A stretch of DNA of 64,000 bases from Acerihabitans sp047324305 (GCF_047324305.1 NZ_CP178740.1:3038001-3102000); one strand, 5' to 3'; positions 34,675-43,363 are shown, numbered from the stretch's first letter. The notes: generated by a model from the letters alone, not told the origin. Translations and numbers: made by a program.

Positions 34675-34716
34675 TCCCTACTCCTGCGGTTGCAAACTGC
34701 TATGTCAAAAAAAACC

Positions 34717-36054
34717 TTACGCCGTCAGCGGCTTAAGCACCAGGCGTTGAATCTTGCCCACGATAAACAGATAACTCAAAATCACCACCAGGCCGTTGGC
34801 GGCGACATAAATCAGGGCGCCGTCAAAGGATCCGGTTTTATTCAGGATATAACCGATGACAATCGGCGTGGTGATGGCGCCGATTTGCGTCACCAGGTTC
34901 AGTACGCCGCCGCTCAGGCCGACGATTTCTTTCGGCGCGGTGTCCGCGTTGACCGTCCAGCCCAGCGCGCCGATGCCTTTGCCGAAGAACGCCAGCGACA
35001 TGGCCGCCACCACCACCACGTCGGAAGTGGTGTAGTTGCAAATCACCATACTGGTGCACATCAGCATGCCGATAATGATCGGCGTCTTGCGCGCCACCGA
35101 CAGCGAAAATCCTTTGTTAAGCAGATAATCGGAGAAAATACCGCCGAGCACGCCGCCGATACAGCCGCAGATAGCTGGCAGCGCGGCGACAAAACCGGCC
35201 TGCAGGATGGACATGCCGCGTCCCTTCACCAGATAGATGGGGAACCAGGACAAGAAGAACCAGGTGATGGCGTTAACGCAATAGTTGGCCAGGTAAATAC
35301 CCAGCAGCATCCGGCTGGAAAGCAGCTGCTTGATATACCCCATCTGCGGTCCGGCCTCGGTTTTCTGGTGGGCCGCCGCGTTATCCATATCCACCAGGCC
35401 GCCGCCGGCGCGGATATACTCCAGCTCCTGCTTGCTGACCTTCGGGTGGTCGAGCGGGCTGTACATGGTCTTGAACCAGACCAGGGACAGCACCACGCCC
35501 ACCACGCCCATGACGATAAATACGTATTCCCAGCTTACTTCCTGGGTAATCCATCCCAACAGCGGATTGAAGATCACCAGCGCGGCATACTGGGAAATAT
35601 TAAATATCGCCGAGGCGGTGCCGCGTTCCCTGACCGGGAACCAGGCGGAGACGATGCGGCTGTTGGCCGGCATCACCGGCGCCTCGGCGAACCCGACCAT
35701 AAAGCGCAGGATAAACAGCATCATCGCCGCGGAGGCGAAGAAGTGCACAAACCCCTGCATAAAGGTAAATATCGACCAGATCAGAATGGCGGCGCCATAG
35801 ATGATTTTTGAACCAAACCGATCCAGCAGCCAGCCGCCAGGCAGCTGCGCCAGGGTATAAGCCCAGCCGAACGCCGAGAAGATATAGCCCATTTGCAGCG
35901 GGTCGAGCCCCAGGTCGGCGGCGACGTGTGGACCGGCAATGGACAGGGTGGAACGGTCGGCGTAATTAACCGTACTGATGATAAACAGGATTGCCAGGAT
36001 CCAAAACCTGGAGCGGGTTTTGTGGGTGGCGACGGAAATTGAGTTTTCGGCCAT
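34717..36054 (-). CDS. gudP: D-glucarate/D-galactarate transporter GudP (MFS)
   Basis: Major-facilitator permease of the anion:cation symporter group that imports sugar diacids by proton symport. From the ATG at 36054 (M-A-E-N-S-I-S-V, GAGGAA upstream) it is 445 residues with twelve hydrophobic segments. The family block V-N-Y-A-D-R-S-T-L-S-I-A-G lies after the first span, and the R-F-M-V-G-x-x-E-A-P block after the fourth. An open frame to 36261 adds 69 residues without similarity. It is the first gene of gudP-gudX. A promoter with a half-degenerate CdaR box lies about 145 bp upstream. Confidence 0.92.
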   Translation of the reverse strand: MAENSISVATHKTRSRFWILAILFIISTVNYADRSTLSIAGPHVAADLGLDPLQMGYIFSAFGWAYTLAQLPGGWLLDRFGSKIIYGAAILIWSIFTFMQGFVHFFASAAMMLFILRFMVGFAEAPVMPANSRIVSAWFPVRERGTASAIFNISQYAALVIFNPLLGWITQEVSWEYVFIVMGVVGVVLSLVWFKTMYSPLDHPKVSKQELEYIRAGGGLVDMDNAAAHQKTEAGPQMGYIKQLLSSRMLLGIYLANYCVNAITWFFLSWFPIYLVKGRGMSILQAGFVAALPAICGCIGGVLGGIFSDYLLNKGFSLSVARKTPIIIGMLMCTSMVICNYTTSDVVVVAAMSLAFFGKGIGALGWTVNADTAPKEIVGLSGGVLNLVTQIGAITTPIVIGYILNKTGSFDGALIYVAANGLVVILSYLFIVGKIQRLVLKPLTA

Positions 36055-36198
36055 GATTCCTCTTCCCGGTAGGGGAATGTGATCGGGATATCGGGTACGT
36101 GGGTAGGGCGTCCCGCGTTGCTTTATAGCTATTATCGTCTTATGGTAGCGCTGACATTTTTGTGGCCGATGACTTCCGGCACGGGTAAGCAAGAGCTG

Positions 36199-36242
36199 AG
36201 TATAAGGGGAAGGGGTTGGCTGTACATTGTGCTGATGACTGA
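36199..36242 (-). promoter_or_regulatory. gudP promoter with degenerate CdaR-type operator
   Basis: On the minus strand TCAGTC-ATCA-GCACAA (36242-36227) has a perfect promoter-proximal half GCACAA and a degenerate distal half. TATACT lies at 36204-36199, exactly 23 positions from box to -10 as in the four better boxes. The fixed spacing is the main support. Confidence 0.6.
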
Positions 36243-36440
36243 ATGAAAAGTGGCAAAACAAGGGGTTTTAAGGCGAACGAACAGGGCGATGTGACCTGGG
36301 TCGAAGATCCAGGGAAACTTGTGATCGGTATAACATATCAGTGCAAGCGACTGTCGGTCCTTTTTTAAAATGACGTTTCATTTCAAGAAGTTATTATTTT
36401 TGCCGTTTCAGGATCGGGGTCACATAAAAGAATCCCGATT

Positions 36441-36456
36441 AGTGAGATGGCTCACG
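36441..36456 (+). promoter_or_regulatory. CRP-like site between gudP and gudD
   Basis: AGTGA-GATGGC-TCACG keeps the GTGA-N6-TCAC core of the CRP site. It lies between the two divergent promoters, about 60 bp upstream of the gudD operator. Confidence 0.5.
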
Positions 36457-36502
36457 GCAGGTCATTAAAACGGCAATTTCAGTCCAGATTCTTCGTCAAG
36501 GC

Positions 36503-36546
36503 TTATGCATCTGCATAATGTCAGGGGCTTGCCATGACGTTATAGT
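36503..36546 (+). promoter_or_regulatory. gudD promoter with CdaR-type operator
   Basis: TTATGC-ATCT-GCATAA (36503-36518) is a perfect inverted repeat differing from consensus at one symmetric base per half. TATAGT lies at 36541-36546, 23 positions beyond the box end. Confidence 0.75.
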
Positions 36547-36612
36547 CATGCCAGCGTTTCCGTTTGCGACGGTTCTCCGTCTCCGTATTGTGCCCTTTGC
36601 CAAGGAAAAAAT

Positions 36613-37938
36613 ATGACTCCTGTTATCACCACGATGCAAGTCATCCCGGTTGCCGGCCATGACAGCATGTTGCTTAACCTCAGTGGCGCCCATGGCCCGT
36701 TTTTCACCCGCAATATCGTTATTCTTACCGACAACGCCGGGCATACCGGCGTGGGTGAAATCCCAGGCGGAGAAAAAATACGCCAGACCCTGGAGGACGC
36801 CGCCGCGCTGGTGGTCGGCCAGCCCCTGGGCGAATATAAAAATGTCATGAGCGCCGTGCGCCGGCAATACGCCGATCGGGATGTCGCCGGCCGGGGCCAG
36901 CAGACGTTCGATTTGCGCATTACCATTCATGTCGTCACCGGCATCGAGGCGGCGATGCTTGACCTGCTGGGCCAGTTCCTGGAAGTGCCGGTGGCGGCGC
37001 TGCTGGGCGAGGGGCAACAGCGCGACGAGGTGGAAATGCTCGGCTACCTGTTTTATATCGGCGATCGCCTGCGTACCGATTTACCTTACCGCAGCCAGGC
37101 GGATGAGACCTGTGATTGGTATCGGCTGCGGCATGAACAGGCGCTGACGCCGGCGGCGGTGGTGCGGCTGGCCGAATCCGCCTATGAAAAATACGGTTTT
37201 AATGATTTCAAGCTCAAGGGCGGGGTGCTGGCCGGGCAGGAGGAAGCCGCGGCGGTTACCGCCCTTGCGGCGCGTTTTCCCCAGGCGCGCATCACCCTGG
37301 ACCCCAACGGCGCCTGGTCGCTCGCCGAAGCTATCGCCCTGGGCAAACAACTGCGCGGGGTGCTGGCCTATGCCGAGGATCCCTGCGGCGCCGAGCAGGG
37401 CTTTTCCGGCCGCGAGGTGATGGCGGAGTTCAAGCGCGCCACCGGCCTGCCCACCGCCACCAATATGATCGCCACCGACTGGCGGCAAATGGGGCATACC
37501 CTGGCGCTGCAATCGGTGGACATTCCCTTAGCCGATCCGCACTTCTGGACAATGCAGGGGTCGGTACGGGTGGCGCAGCTGTGCCACGAATGGGGCCTGA
37601 CCTGGGGCTCTCATTCCAACAATCATTTCGATATTTCGCTGGCGATGTTCACCCACGTGGCGGCCGCCGCGCCGGGAAACATCACCGCCATCGATACCCA
37701 CTGGATCTGGCAGGAAGGGGACCAGCGCCTGACCAGGGAGCCGCTGCAAATCGTCGGCGGTAAAGTCAAGGTGCCGGAAAAACCGGGGCTCGGTATTGAA
37801 CTGGATAGGGATCAGCTGATGAAGGGCAATGCGCTCTATCAGCAACATGGCCTTGGCGCGCGTGACGACGGCATCGCCATGCAATACCTGATCCCCAATT
37901 GGCGCTTCGATAATAAACGTCCGGCACTGGTGCGTTAG
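36613..37938 (+). CDS. gudD: D-glucarate dehydratase
   Basis: GudD dehydrates D-glucarate (and L-idarate) to 5-keto-4-deoxy-D-glucarate. The 441 residues are collinear with E. coli GudD (446). Catalytic K-x-K is Lys200/Lys202 (D-F-K-L-K-G-G), metal ligands fall in D230-P-N-G-A-W and A-E-D-P-C-G-A-E-Q, and the general-base His lies in W-G-S-H-S-N-N-H. The end L-I-P-N-W-R-F-D-N-K-R-P is typical. In E. coli gudD is the third gene of gudPXD; here it is transcribed alone, divergently from gudPX, with its own operator. It is convergent with garD. Confidence 0.97.
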   Translation: MTPVITTMQVIPVAGHDSMLLNLSGAHGPFFTRNIVILTDNAGHTGVGEIPGGEKIRQTLEDAAALVVGQPLGEYKNVMSAVRRQYADRDVAGRGQQTFDLRITIHVVTGIEAAMLDLLGQFLEVPVAALLGEGQQRDEVEMLGYLFYIGDRLRTDLPYRSQADETCDWYRLRHEQALTPAAVVRLAESAYEKYGFNDFKLKGGVLAGQEEAAAVTALAARFPQARITLDPNGAWSLAEAIALGKQLRGVLAYAEDPCGAEQGFSGREVMAEFKRATGLPTATNMIATDWRQMGHTLALQSVDIPLADPHFWTMQGSVRVAQLCHEWGLTWGSHSNNHFDISLAMFTHVAAAAPGNITAIDTHWIWQEGDQRLTREPLQIVGGKVKVPEKPGLGIELDRDQLMKGNALYQQHGLGARDDGIAMQYLIPNWRFDNKRPALVR

Positions 37939-38018
37939 TGGTGCGTTAGCGCTGGGCGGCGCCCCGGTCCGCCTTGGGCGTGGGCGCCGTGGCGACAGCC
38001 GCAGGCTAATCCTGGGGT

Positions 38019-38049
38019 AAAAAAAAAAGGCCGGGAGCGATTCCCGGCC
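38019..38049 (-). terminator. Intrinsic terminator of garD
   Basis: Read on the minus strand, GGCCGGGA and TCCCGGCC form a perfect 8-bp stem (38029-38049, 5-nt loop) followed by ten T residues (38028-38019). Confidence 0.85.
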
Positions 38050-38106
38050 AACCTATCAAAGTTCATTCACACATAGCAAAGGGTGGTTCAGTGGTGGTAA
38101 GGGTAA

Positions 38107-39681
38107 TCAGGTCACCGGCGCCGGGTTGAATACCGACAGGGCGTTATGAATGCCCCATTGATCGGACCAGGTTTTTTTGCGGCCGCTGGCGATATCCAGG
38201 ATCAGTTCAAACAATTGCCAGCCCACGTCTTCAATGGTTGCCCTGCCGGTGGCGATGGAACCGGCGCTGATATCCATCAAATCAAACCAGCGGTCGGCCA
38301 GCGCGTCGCGCGTCGCCATCTTGATCACCGGCACGGCCACCAAACCATAGGGTGTGCCGCGCCCGGTGGTAAATACCTGTATGGTGATGCCGGAGGCAAG
38401 CTGCTGGGTACCGCAAATAAAATCACTGGCGGGGGTGGCGGCGAAAATCAGCCCCTTTTTCGTCGGACGCTGGCCGGGGGAGAGCACCTCCACAATGGCG
38501 CTGGTGCCTGATTTGGCGATGGAACCGAGCGATTTCTCAACAATATTGGCCAAACCGCCTTTTTTATTGCCCGGGGTGGTATTGGCGCTGCGATCGCTTT
38601 TACCATCGTCAAGGTAATTATCATACCAGGCCATTTCCTCCAGCAACCGGCGTCCCACCTGTTCGTCAGCCGCCCGCGGCGTCAGCAGGTGGATGGCGTC
38701 GCGCACTTCGGTCACTTCCGAAAACATCACCGTCGCGCCGCAGCGCACCAGCAGATCGGAGGCAAAGCCCACCGCCGGATTGGCGGTTACGCCGGAGAAC
38801 GCATCGCTGCCGCCGCACTGCGTGCCCACCACCAGATCGGATACCGGGCAGGTTTGACGCTGGCGGGTGTTCAGACGCTGCAGATGATCTTCCGCTACCT
38901 GCAGAATATCATCCACCATGGACTTGAAGCCCACGTGTTTTTCGTCCTGGAGACGGGTGATGCTCACCCCCGGGCGTTCCACCGCGATGGGAATTTGATC
39001 CTCGGTACCGGCCAGCAGGCGTTCGGGCGGCAATTTTTCGCAGCCCAGGCCGATCACCATGATTTCGCCGCCGAAATTCGGGTTGAGGGAGATATTATGG
39101 ATGGTGCGAATCGGCACCACCGCGGCGGGCGCATTAATGGCCACGCCGCAGCCGTACAGATGGCTTAGCCCGACCACGCCGTCGACGTTGGGGTATTTTG
39201 GCAACAGATCGCGTTCAATCAGTTTCACCACGTATTCAACCACGCCGGCCACGCATTGTACGCTGGTGGTAATGCCCAGCAGGTTTTTAGTGCCGACGCT
39301 GCCGTCGGCATTCCGGTATCCTTCGAAGGTATAGCCCTCCAGCGGCGGCAACGTCGGCGGGACCTTGGTGGCCAGCGGCAGGGTTTCCAGCGCCGGGGCC
39401 TTGGGCATCTCGACCAGCGATTCATCAATCCAGCTGCCCTGTTTGATTTCACGCAAGGCATAGCCAATCACTTCGCCATAACGGACGATATCGCCGCCGA
39501 TAGCGATATCGCGCAGGGCGACTTTATGCCCTTGCGGAACATGCTCGATTAATTTCAAGCCGTCCGCGAATTGAGTGCCGGCCGGCAAACCATTATTGTT
39601 CACGATAATCGCGACGTTATCGTCGACGTGAACTTTGATATACAATGCCTTTTCCGCATTGGTCATTATTGTTGATGACAT
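38107..39681 (-). CDS. garD: D-galactarate dehydratase
   Basis: GarD dehydrates galactarate (mucate) to 5-keto-4-deoxy-D-glucarate, the same product as GudD. From the ATG at 39681 (GGAG upstream) it is 524 residues, against 523 in E. coli. An open frame to 39789 adds 36 unrelated residues. The N-terminal SAF-type domain covers about 1-100, followed by the UxaA/GarD catalytic domain with G-S-V-G-T-K-N, L-Y-G-C-G-V-A, G-L-G-C-E-K-L and the C-G-G-S-D-A-F-S-G motif. It is divergent from garP, as in E. coli. Confidence 0.97.
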   Translation of the reverse strand: MSSTIMTNAEKALYIKVHVDDNVAIIVNNNGLPAGTQFADGLKLIEHVPQGHKVALRDIAIGGDIVRYGEVIGYALREIKQGSWIDESLVEMPKAPALETLPLATKVPPTLPPLEGYTFEGYRNADGSVGTKNLLGITTSVQCVAGVVEYVVKLIERDLLPKYPNVDGVVGLSHLYGCGVAINAPAAVVPIRTIHNISLNPNFGGEIMVIGLGCEKLPPERLLAGTEDQIPIAVERPGVSITRLQDEKHVGFKSMVDDILQVAEDHLQRLNTRQRQTCPVSDLVVGTQCGGSDAFSGVTANPAVGFASDLLVRCGATVMFSEVTEVRDAIHLLTPRAADEQVGRRLLEEMAWYDNYLDDGKSDRSANTTPGNKKGGLANIVEKSLGSIAKSGTSAIVEVLSPGQRPTKKGLIFAATPASDFICGTQQLASGITIQVFTTGRGTPYGLVAVPVIKMATRDALADRWFDLMDISAGSIATGRATIEDVGWQLFELILDIASGRKKTWSDQWGIHNALSVFNPAPVT

Positions 39682-39760
39682 AAACGTCTCCGCAAATACT
39701 AATCTGTTGTTATAACCCGAACCAGCGTTCAGCCAGGATAACAATACGGGTGATGAGGAT

Positions 39761-39804
39761 ATTATATGCGGAATAGGGGCACTTCTCATTGTGCAAATGC
39801 ACGA
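39761..39804 (-). promoter_or_regulatory. garD promoter with CdaR-type operator
   Basis: On the minus strand TCGTGC-ATTT-GCACAA (39804-39789) precedes TATAAT (39766-39761). Box to -10 is 23 positions and the -35 position (ATGAGA) is poor. Confidence 0.75.
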
Positions 39805-39852
39805 TTTTATAGCGGCTATACCCGGGATTTATTTGTCATATGTTCAGTATAA

Positions 39853-39868
39853 TGTGATAAAGGTCACC
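39853..39868 (+). promoter_or_regulatory. CRP-like site between garD and garP
   Basis: TGTGA-TAAAGG-TCACC matches TGTGA-N6-TCACA with one mismatch at the last base. It could serve both divergent operons. Confidence 0.5.
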
Positions 39869-39965
39869 CTTCATTCGCGGCAGAATCCACGCCAAAAAAT
39901 AACGTGACGACCGTCGTGCTTTCACGTGCTCATGTCCAAAAAATCGGTTATTTTAGGCTTAATTG

Positions 39966-40009
39966 TTGTGCTTATGCACAGTGCCATTTTTCACGATGGT
40001 TTTTATACT
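39966..40009 (+). promoter_or_regulatory. garPLRK promoter with CdaR-type operator
   Basis: TTGTGC-TTAT-GCACAG (39966-39981), then TATACT at 40004-40009, again 23 positions from box end. The -35 position GTGCCA is poor. Confidence 0.75.
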
Positions 40010-40168
40010 ATGCAGGTCAGTTAAATAAGACACCAACCGGCCTACCGGTGAAATAAAAAGACTCTTACGAGAAAATATTAACTCACGATAAAAAAGCGCA
40101 ACGCAAAAAATAGTGTGGTAATGATTTTTTGTGTTCCCGAAGTTTATCGCCTGATTAGAGCGTATTCA

Positions 40169-41500
40169 ATGAGCACGACACCTCTGGTTTCAAGTAGAAC
40201 AAAAACACATGTTCGTTATGTGATTTTATTAATTATCTTCCTGGTCACCGCGGTTAACTACGCCGATCGGGCAACCCTGTCCATTGCCGGTTCCGATGTC
40301 GCCAAGACGCTGGGGCTGGACGCCGGGCAAATGGGGCAGATATTCGCCGCGTTTGGCTGGGCTTACCTTATTATGCAAATTCCCGGCGGCTGGCTGCTGG
40401 ACCGTTTCGGGTCCAAACGCGTTTATACCTACAGCCTGTTTTTCTGGTCGCTGTTTACGCTGCTGCAGGGATTCGTCGGCTTTTTCCCGGTGGCTTACGC
40501 GGCGATGACGCTGTTTATCCTGCGCTTTATGCTGGGTTTCTCCGAGGCGCCGTCTTTCCCGGCCAATGCGCGCATCGTCGCCGCCTGGTTCCCCACCATT
40601 GAACGCGGCACCGCGTCGGCGATTTTTAACTCGGCGCAGTATTTCGCCCTGGCGATATTTTCTCCCATCCTGGGCTGGCTGACCTATGCCTGGGGATGGG
40701 AACATGTCTTCACCGTCATGGGCGTGCTGGGTTTCATCATGACGATGGTGTGGATCAAATATATTCAAAACCCGAATAAACACCCCCGCGTTTCGCAGCA
40801 GGAGCTGGATTACATCGCCGCCGGCGGCGCCATGGTCGATATGGACACGCCGAGAGACGGTAAAAAAGACGGCCCGCGCTGGGATTATGTCAAACAGATG
40901 CTGACCAACCGCATGATGCTCGGCGTATTTTTCGGCCAGTATTTCATCAACAGTATTACTTGGTTCTTCCTGACCTGGTTCCCGATTTACCTGGTGCAGG
41001 ATAAGGGCATGTCCATCCTGAAAGTGGGCCTGATTGCCTCGATCCCGGCGTTGTTCGGTTTTGCCGGCGGCGTCCTGGGCGGCGTGGTTTCCGATATTCT
41101 GATCAAGCGCGGCCACTCGCTGACCGTGGCACGTAAGATACCGATCGTCGTGGGCATGCTGCTGGCCACCAGCATTATCCTGTGCAACTACACCAACAAT
41201 ACGGTCATCGTGGTGGCGCTGATGGCGCTGGCGTTCTTCGGCAAAGGCTTCGGCGCCCTGGGCTGGCCGGTGATTTCCGATACTGCGCCGAAAGAAGTGA
41301 TCGGCCTGTGCGGCGGCATATTCAATGTGTTCGGCAACGTGGCTTCCATCGTTACGCCGCTGGCTATCGGTTATATGGTCAAGGAATTGCATTCATTCAA
41401 CGCCGCGCTGATCTTTGTCGGCTGTTCCGCCCTGGCGGCCATGCTGTGCTACCTGGTGGTGGTCGGCGAAATCAAGCGACTGGTGCTGGTTAAATCCTGA
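40169..41500 (+). CDS. garP: D-galactarate/D-glucarate transporter GarP (MFS)
   Basis: Proton-coupled sugar diacid importer of the major facilitator superfamily. The ATG at 40169 gives 443 residues (E. coli GarP 444), beginning M-S-T-T-P-L-V and entering the first span at Y-V-I-L-L-I-I-F-L-V-T-A-V-N-Y-A-D-R. Twelve spans are visible, and the E-A-P-S-F-P-A-N-A-R-I-V block is intact. An upstream frame to 40115 adds 18 residues without similarity. It is more like GarP than the GudP at 34717-36054. It is the first gene of garPLRK. Confidence 0.95.
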   Translation: MSTTPLVSSRTKTHVRYVILLIIFLVTAVNYADRATLSIAGSDVAKTLGLDAGQMGQIFAAFGWAYLIMQIPGGWLLDRFGSKRVYTYSLFFWSLFTLLQGFVGFFPVAYAAMTLFILRFMLGFSEAPSFPANARIVAAWFPTIERGTASAIFNSAQYFALAIFSPILGWLTYAWGWEHVFTVMGVLGFIMTMVWIKYIQNPNKHPRVSQQELDYIAAGGAMVDMDTPRDGKKDGPRWDYVKQMLTNRMMLGVFFGQYFINSITWFFLTWFPIYLVQDKGMSILKVGLIASIPALFGFAGGVLGGVVSDILIKRGHSLTVARKIPIVVGMLLATSIILCNYTNNTVIVVALMALAFFGKGFGALGWPVISDTAPKEVIGLCGGIFNVFGNVASIVTPLAIGYMVKELHSFNAALIFVGCSALAAMLCYLVVVGEIKRLVLVKS

Positions 41501-41504
41501 TATC

Positions 41505-41529
41505 GCGGGCCCGGCGTTTTGGGGCCCGC
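41505..41529 (+). other. Intercistronic hairpin garP-garL
   Basis: GCGGGCCC (41505-41512) pairs with GGGCCCGC (41522-41529). No long T-tract follows. It may stabilise the upstream mRNA or partly attenuate transcription. Confidence 0.45.
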
Positions 41530-41560
41530 TACTTTCTGTTTCATTGCATAGAGGTAAATT

Positions 41561-42331
41561 ATGAACACTCCACTACTGCCTAACCGTTTTCGCCAGGGGT
41601 TACTTCAGGGGGAAACCCAGATTGGGTGCTGGTGCGCGCTGGCAAATCCCATTACCACGGAAGTGTTGGGCCTGGCGGGATTCGACTGGCTGGTACTGGA
41701 CGGTGAGCACGCACCTAATGACGTCGGCACGTTTGTTCCGCAGTTGATGGCGCTTAAGGGCAGCCACAGCGCGCCGGTGGTGCGTCCGCCAACCAATGAG
41801 CCGGTGATTATCAAACGCCTGCTGGATATTGGTTTTTATAATTTCCTGATCCCGTTTGTCGAAACCGAAGAGCAGGCCCTGCGCGCGGTATCCTCCACCC
41901 GGTATCCACCCGCCGGCATCCGCGGCGTGTCGGTTTCCCATCGTTCCAATATGTTTGGCACCGTGCCGGACTATAACGCCACCATCAATGACAATATCAC
42001 CGTGCTGGTGCAGATCGAAAGCCAGGAAGGCGTGGACAATATCGACGCCATCGCCGCTGTGGACGGCGTCGACGGTATCTTTGTCGGCCCGGGCGATTTG
42101 TCCGCGGCGCTGGGTTACCTGGGACAGCCGGGCCATGAAGCGGTGCAAAGCGTCATCCGCCATATTTTTGCCCGCGCCAAGGCCCATGGCAAGCCGAGCG
42201 GCATCCTGGCGCCGGTGGAAGCCGACGCCCGCCGTTATCTGGAGTGGGGCGCCACCTTCGTTGCGGTCGGCAGCGATCTCGGCGTATTCCGCGGCGGCAC
42301 CCAGGCGCTGGCCGACAAATTTAAAAAATAA
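41561..42331 (+). CDS. garL: 5-keto-4-deoxy-D-glucarate aldolase
   Basis: Class II (metal-dependent) HpcH/HpaI-family aldolase that cleaves 5-keto-4-deoxy-D-glucarate to pyruvate and tartronate semialdehyde. The 256 residues equal the E. coli length. The base His50 (L-D-G-E-H-A-P-N-D), metal ligands Glu153 (V-Q-I-E-S) and Asp179 (G-P-G-D-L) and the V-G-S-D-L-G-V-F end are present. It is the point where the GudD and GarD branches meet. GAGG precedes the start. Confidence 0.97.
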   Translation: MNTPLLPNRFRQGLLQGETQIGCWCALANPITTEVLGLAGFDWLVLDGEHAPNDVGTFVPQLMALKGSHSAPVVRPPTNEPVIIKRLLDIGFYNFLIPFVETEEQALRAVSSTRYPPAGIRGVSVSHRSNMFGTVPDYNATINDNITVLVQIESQEGVDNIDAIAAVDGVDGIFVGPGDLSAALGYLGQPGHEAVQSVIRHIFARAKAHGKPSGILAPVEADARRYLEWGATFVAVGSDLGVFRGGTQALADKFKK

Positions 42332-42338
42332 CTGACAT

Positions 42339-42355
42339 GGCGCGTCTGACGCGCC
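42339..42355 (+). other. Intercistronic hairpin garL-garR
   Basis: GGCGCGT, loop CTG, ACGCGCC, then CTACACTTTTTATAG. It could act as a weak terminator or as a 3' stabiliser. Confidence 0.45.
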
Positions 42356-42392
42356 CTACACTTTTTATAGCAAGCGTTAAGAGGTAATAGTA

Positions 42393-43280
42393 ATGAAAAT
42401 TGGATTTATTGGCTTGGGCATCATGGGAAAACCAATGAGCAAAAACCTGCTGAAAGCGGGTTACTCATTAGTGGTACTGGATCGCAATACCGAAGCGGTA
42501 GCGGAAGTGGTTGCGGCCGGAGCCACCTCAGCCGACACGGCGAAGGCCGTGGCCGAACAAACCGATATCATTATCACCATGCTGCCGAACTCTCCGCATG
42601 TTAAAGAAGTGGTGCTGGGTGAAAACGGCGTGGTAGAAGGCGCCAAAGCCGGTACCCTGGTCATTGATATGAGCTCCATCGCGCCGTTGGCCAGCCGCGA
42701 AATCGCCGCCGCCCTGGCGGAAAAAGGCATCGACATGCTTGATGCCCCGGTCAGCGGCGGCGAGCCCAAAGCCATCGAAGGCACCCTGTCCGTGATGGTC
42801 GGCGGTGATAAGGCTTTATTCGACAAGAGCTTTGAACTGCTGAAGGCCATGGCGGCTTCCGTGGTGCATACCGGTGATATCGGCGCCGGTAACGTCACTA
42901 AACTGGCCAACCAGGTGATCGTGGCGCTGAATATCGCCGCCATGTCGGAAGCGCTGGTGCTGGCAACCAAGGCCGGCGTCGACCCGGAAAAAGTATTCCA
43001 GGCCATTCGCGGCGGACTGGCGGGCAGCACGGTGCTGGAAGCCAAGGCGCCGATGGTATTGGATCGCAACTTCAAGCCGGGTTTCCGCATTGACTTGCAT
43101 ATCAAGGATCTGGCCAATGCCCTGGATACGTCGCATGGCGTCGGCGCGCAACTGCCGTTAACCGCGGTGGTAATGGAAATGATGCAGGCCCTGAAGCAAG
43201 ACGATTTGGGCAATGCGGATCACAGCGCCCTGGCTTGTTATTATGAAAAATTGGCCAAGATTGAAGTTAAGCGGCAATAA
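42393..43280 (+). CDS. garR: Tartronate semialdehyde reductase
   Basis: NADH-dependent beta-hydroxyacid dehydrogenase that reduces tartronate semialdehyde to D-glycerate. The 295 residues show the Rossmann G-F-I-G-L-G-I-M-G-K-P (4-14), the substrate loop D-A-P-V-S-G-G and the catalytic lysine in G-A-G-N-V-T-K-L-A-N-Q. The end L-A-C-Y-Y-E-K-L-A-K-I is typical of GarR/GlxR. Third gene of garPLRK; its product is the GarK substrate. Confidence 0.97.
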   Translation: MKIGFIGLGIMGKPMSKNLLKAGYSLVVLDRNTEAVAEVVAAGATSADTAKAVAEQTDIIITMLPNSPHVKEVVLGENGVVEGAKAGTLVIDMSSIAPLASREIAAALAEKGIDMLDAPVSGGEPKAIEGTLSVMVGGDKALFDKSFELLKAMAASVVHTGDIGAGNVTKLANQVIVALNIAAMSEALVLATKAGVDPEKVFQAIRGGLAGSTVLEAKAPMVLDRNFKPGFRIDLHIKDLANALDTSHGVGAQLPLTAVVMEMMQALKQDDLGNADHSALACYYEKLAKIEVKRQ

Positions 43281-43287
43281 ATTGGTC

Positions 43288-43306
43288 GGGCGCCGGACCG
43301 GCGCCC
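43288..43306 (+). other. Intercistronic hairpin garR-garK
   Basis: GGGCGCCGG, one A, then CCGGCGCCC: a near-continuous palindrome 8 bp after the garR stop. It is the third such hairpin in this operon. Confidence 0.4.
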
Positions 43307-43363
43307 TGCGAGGCGGCAAAATAGCTATTTTGCCGGCTTCAGCTCAACAGGCGCAGGTAGTCT

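Larger units (their letters stand above)
36055..36612. other. gudP-gudD divergent intergenic region
   Basis: These 558 bp contain no credible gene. They hold the gudP promoter (36199-36242), a CRP-like site (36441-36456) and the gudD promoter (36503-36546). A+T content is visibly higher than in the flanking genes. Confidence 0.7.
39682..40168. other. garD-garP divergent regulatory region
   Basis: 487 bp with no credible gene and markedly A+T-rich stretches. It contains two CdaR-type boxes facing outward (39789-39804 toward garD, 39966-39981 toward garP) with a CRP-like site between them. Confidence 0.75.

Noticed and set aside
34522..35811. 429-codon plus-strand frame opposite gudP
   Set aside because: Shadow of the transporter gene: low-complexity His/Gln/Asp composition, no domain, no ribosome site.
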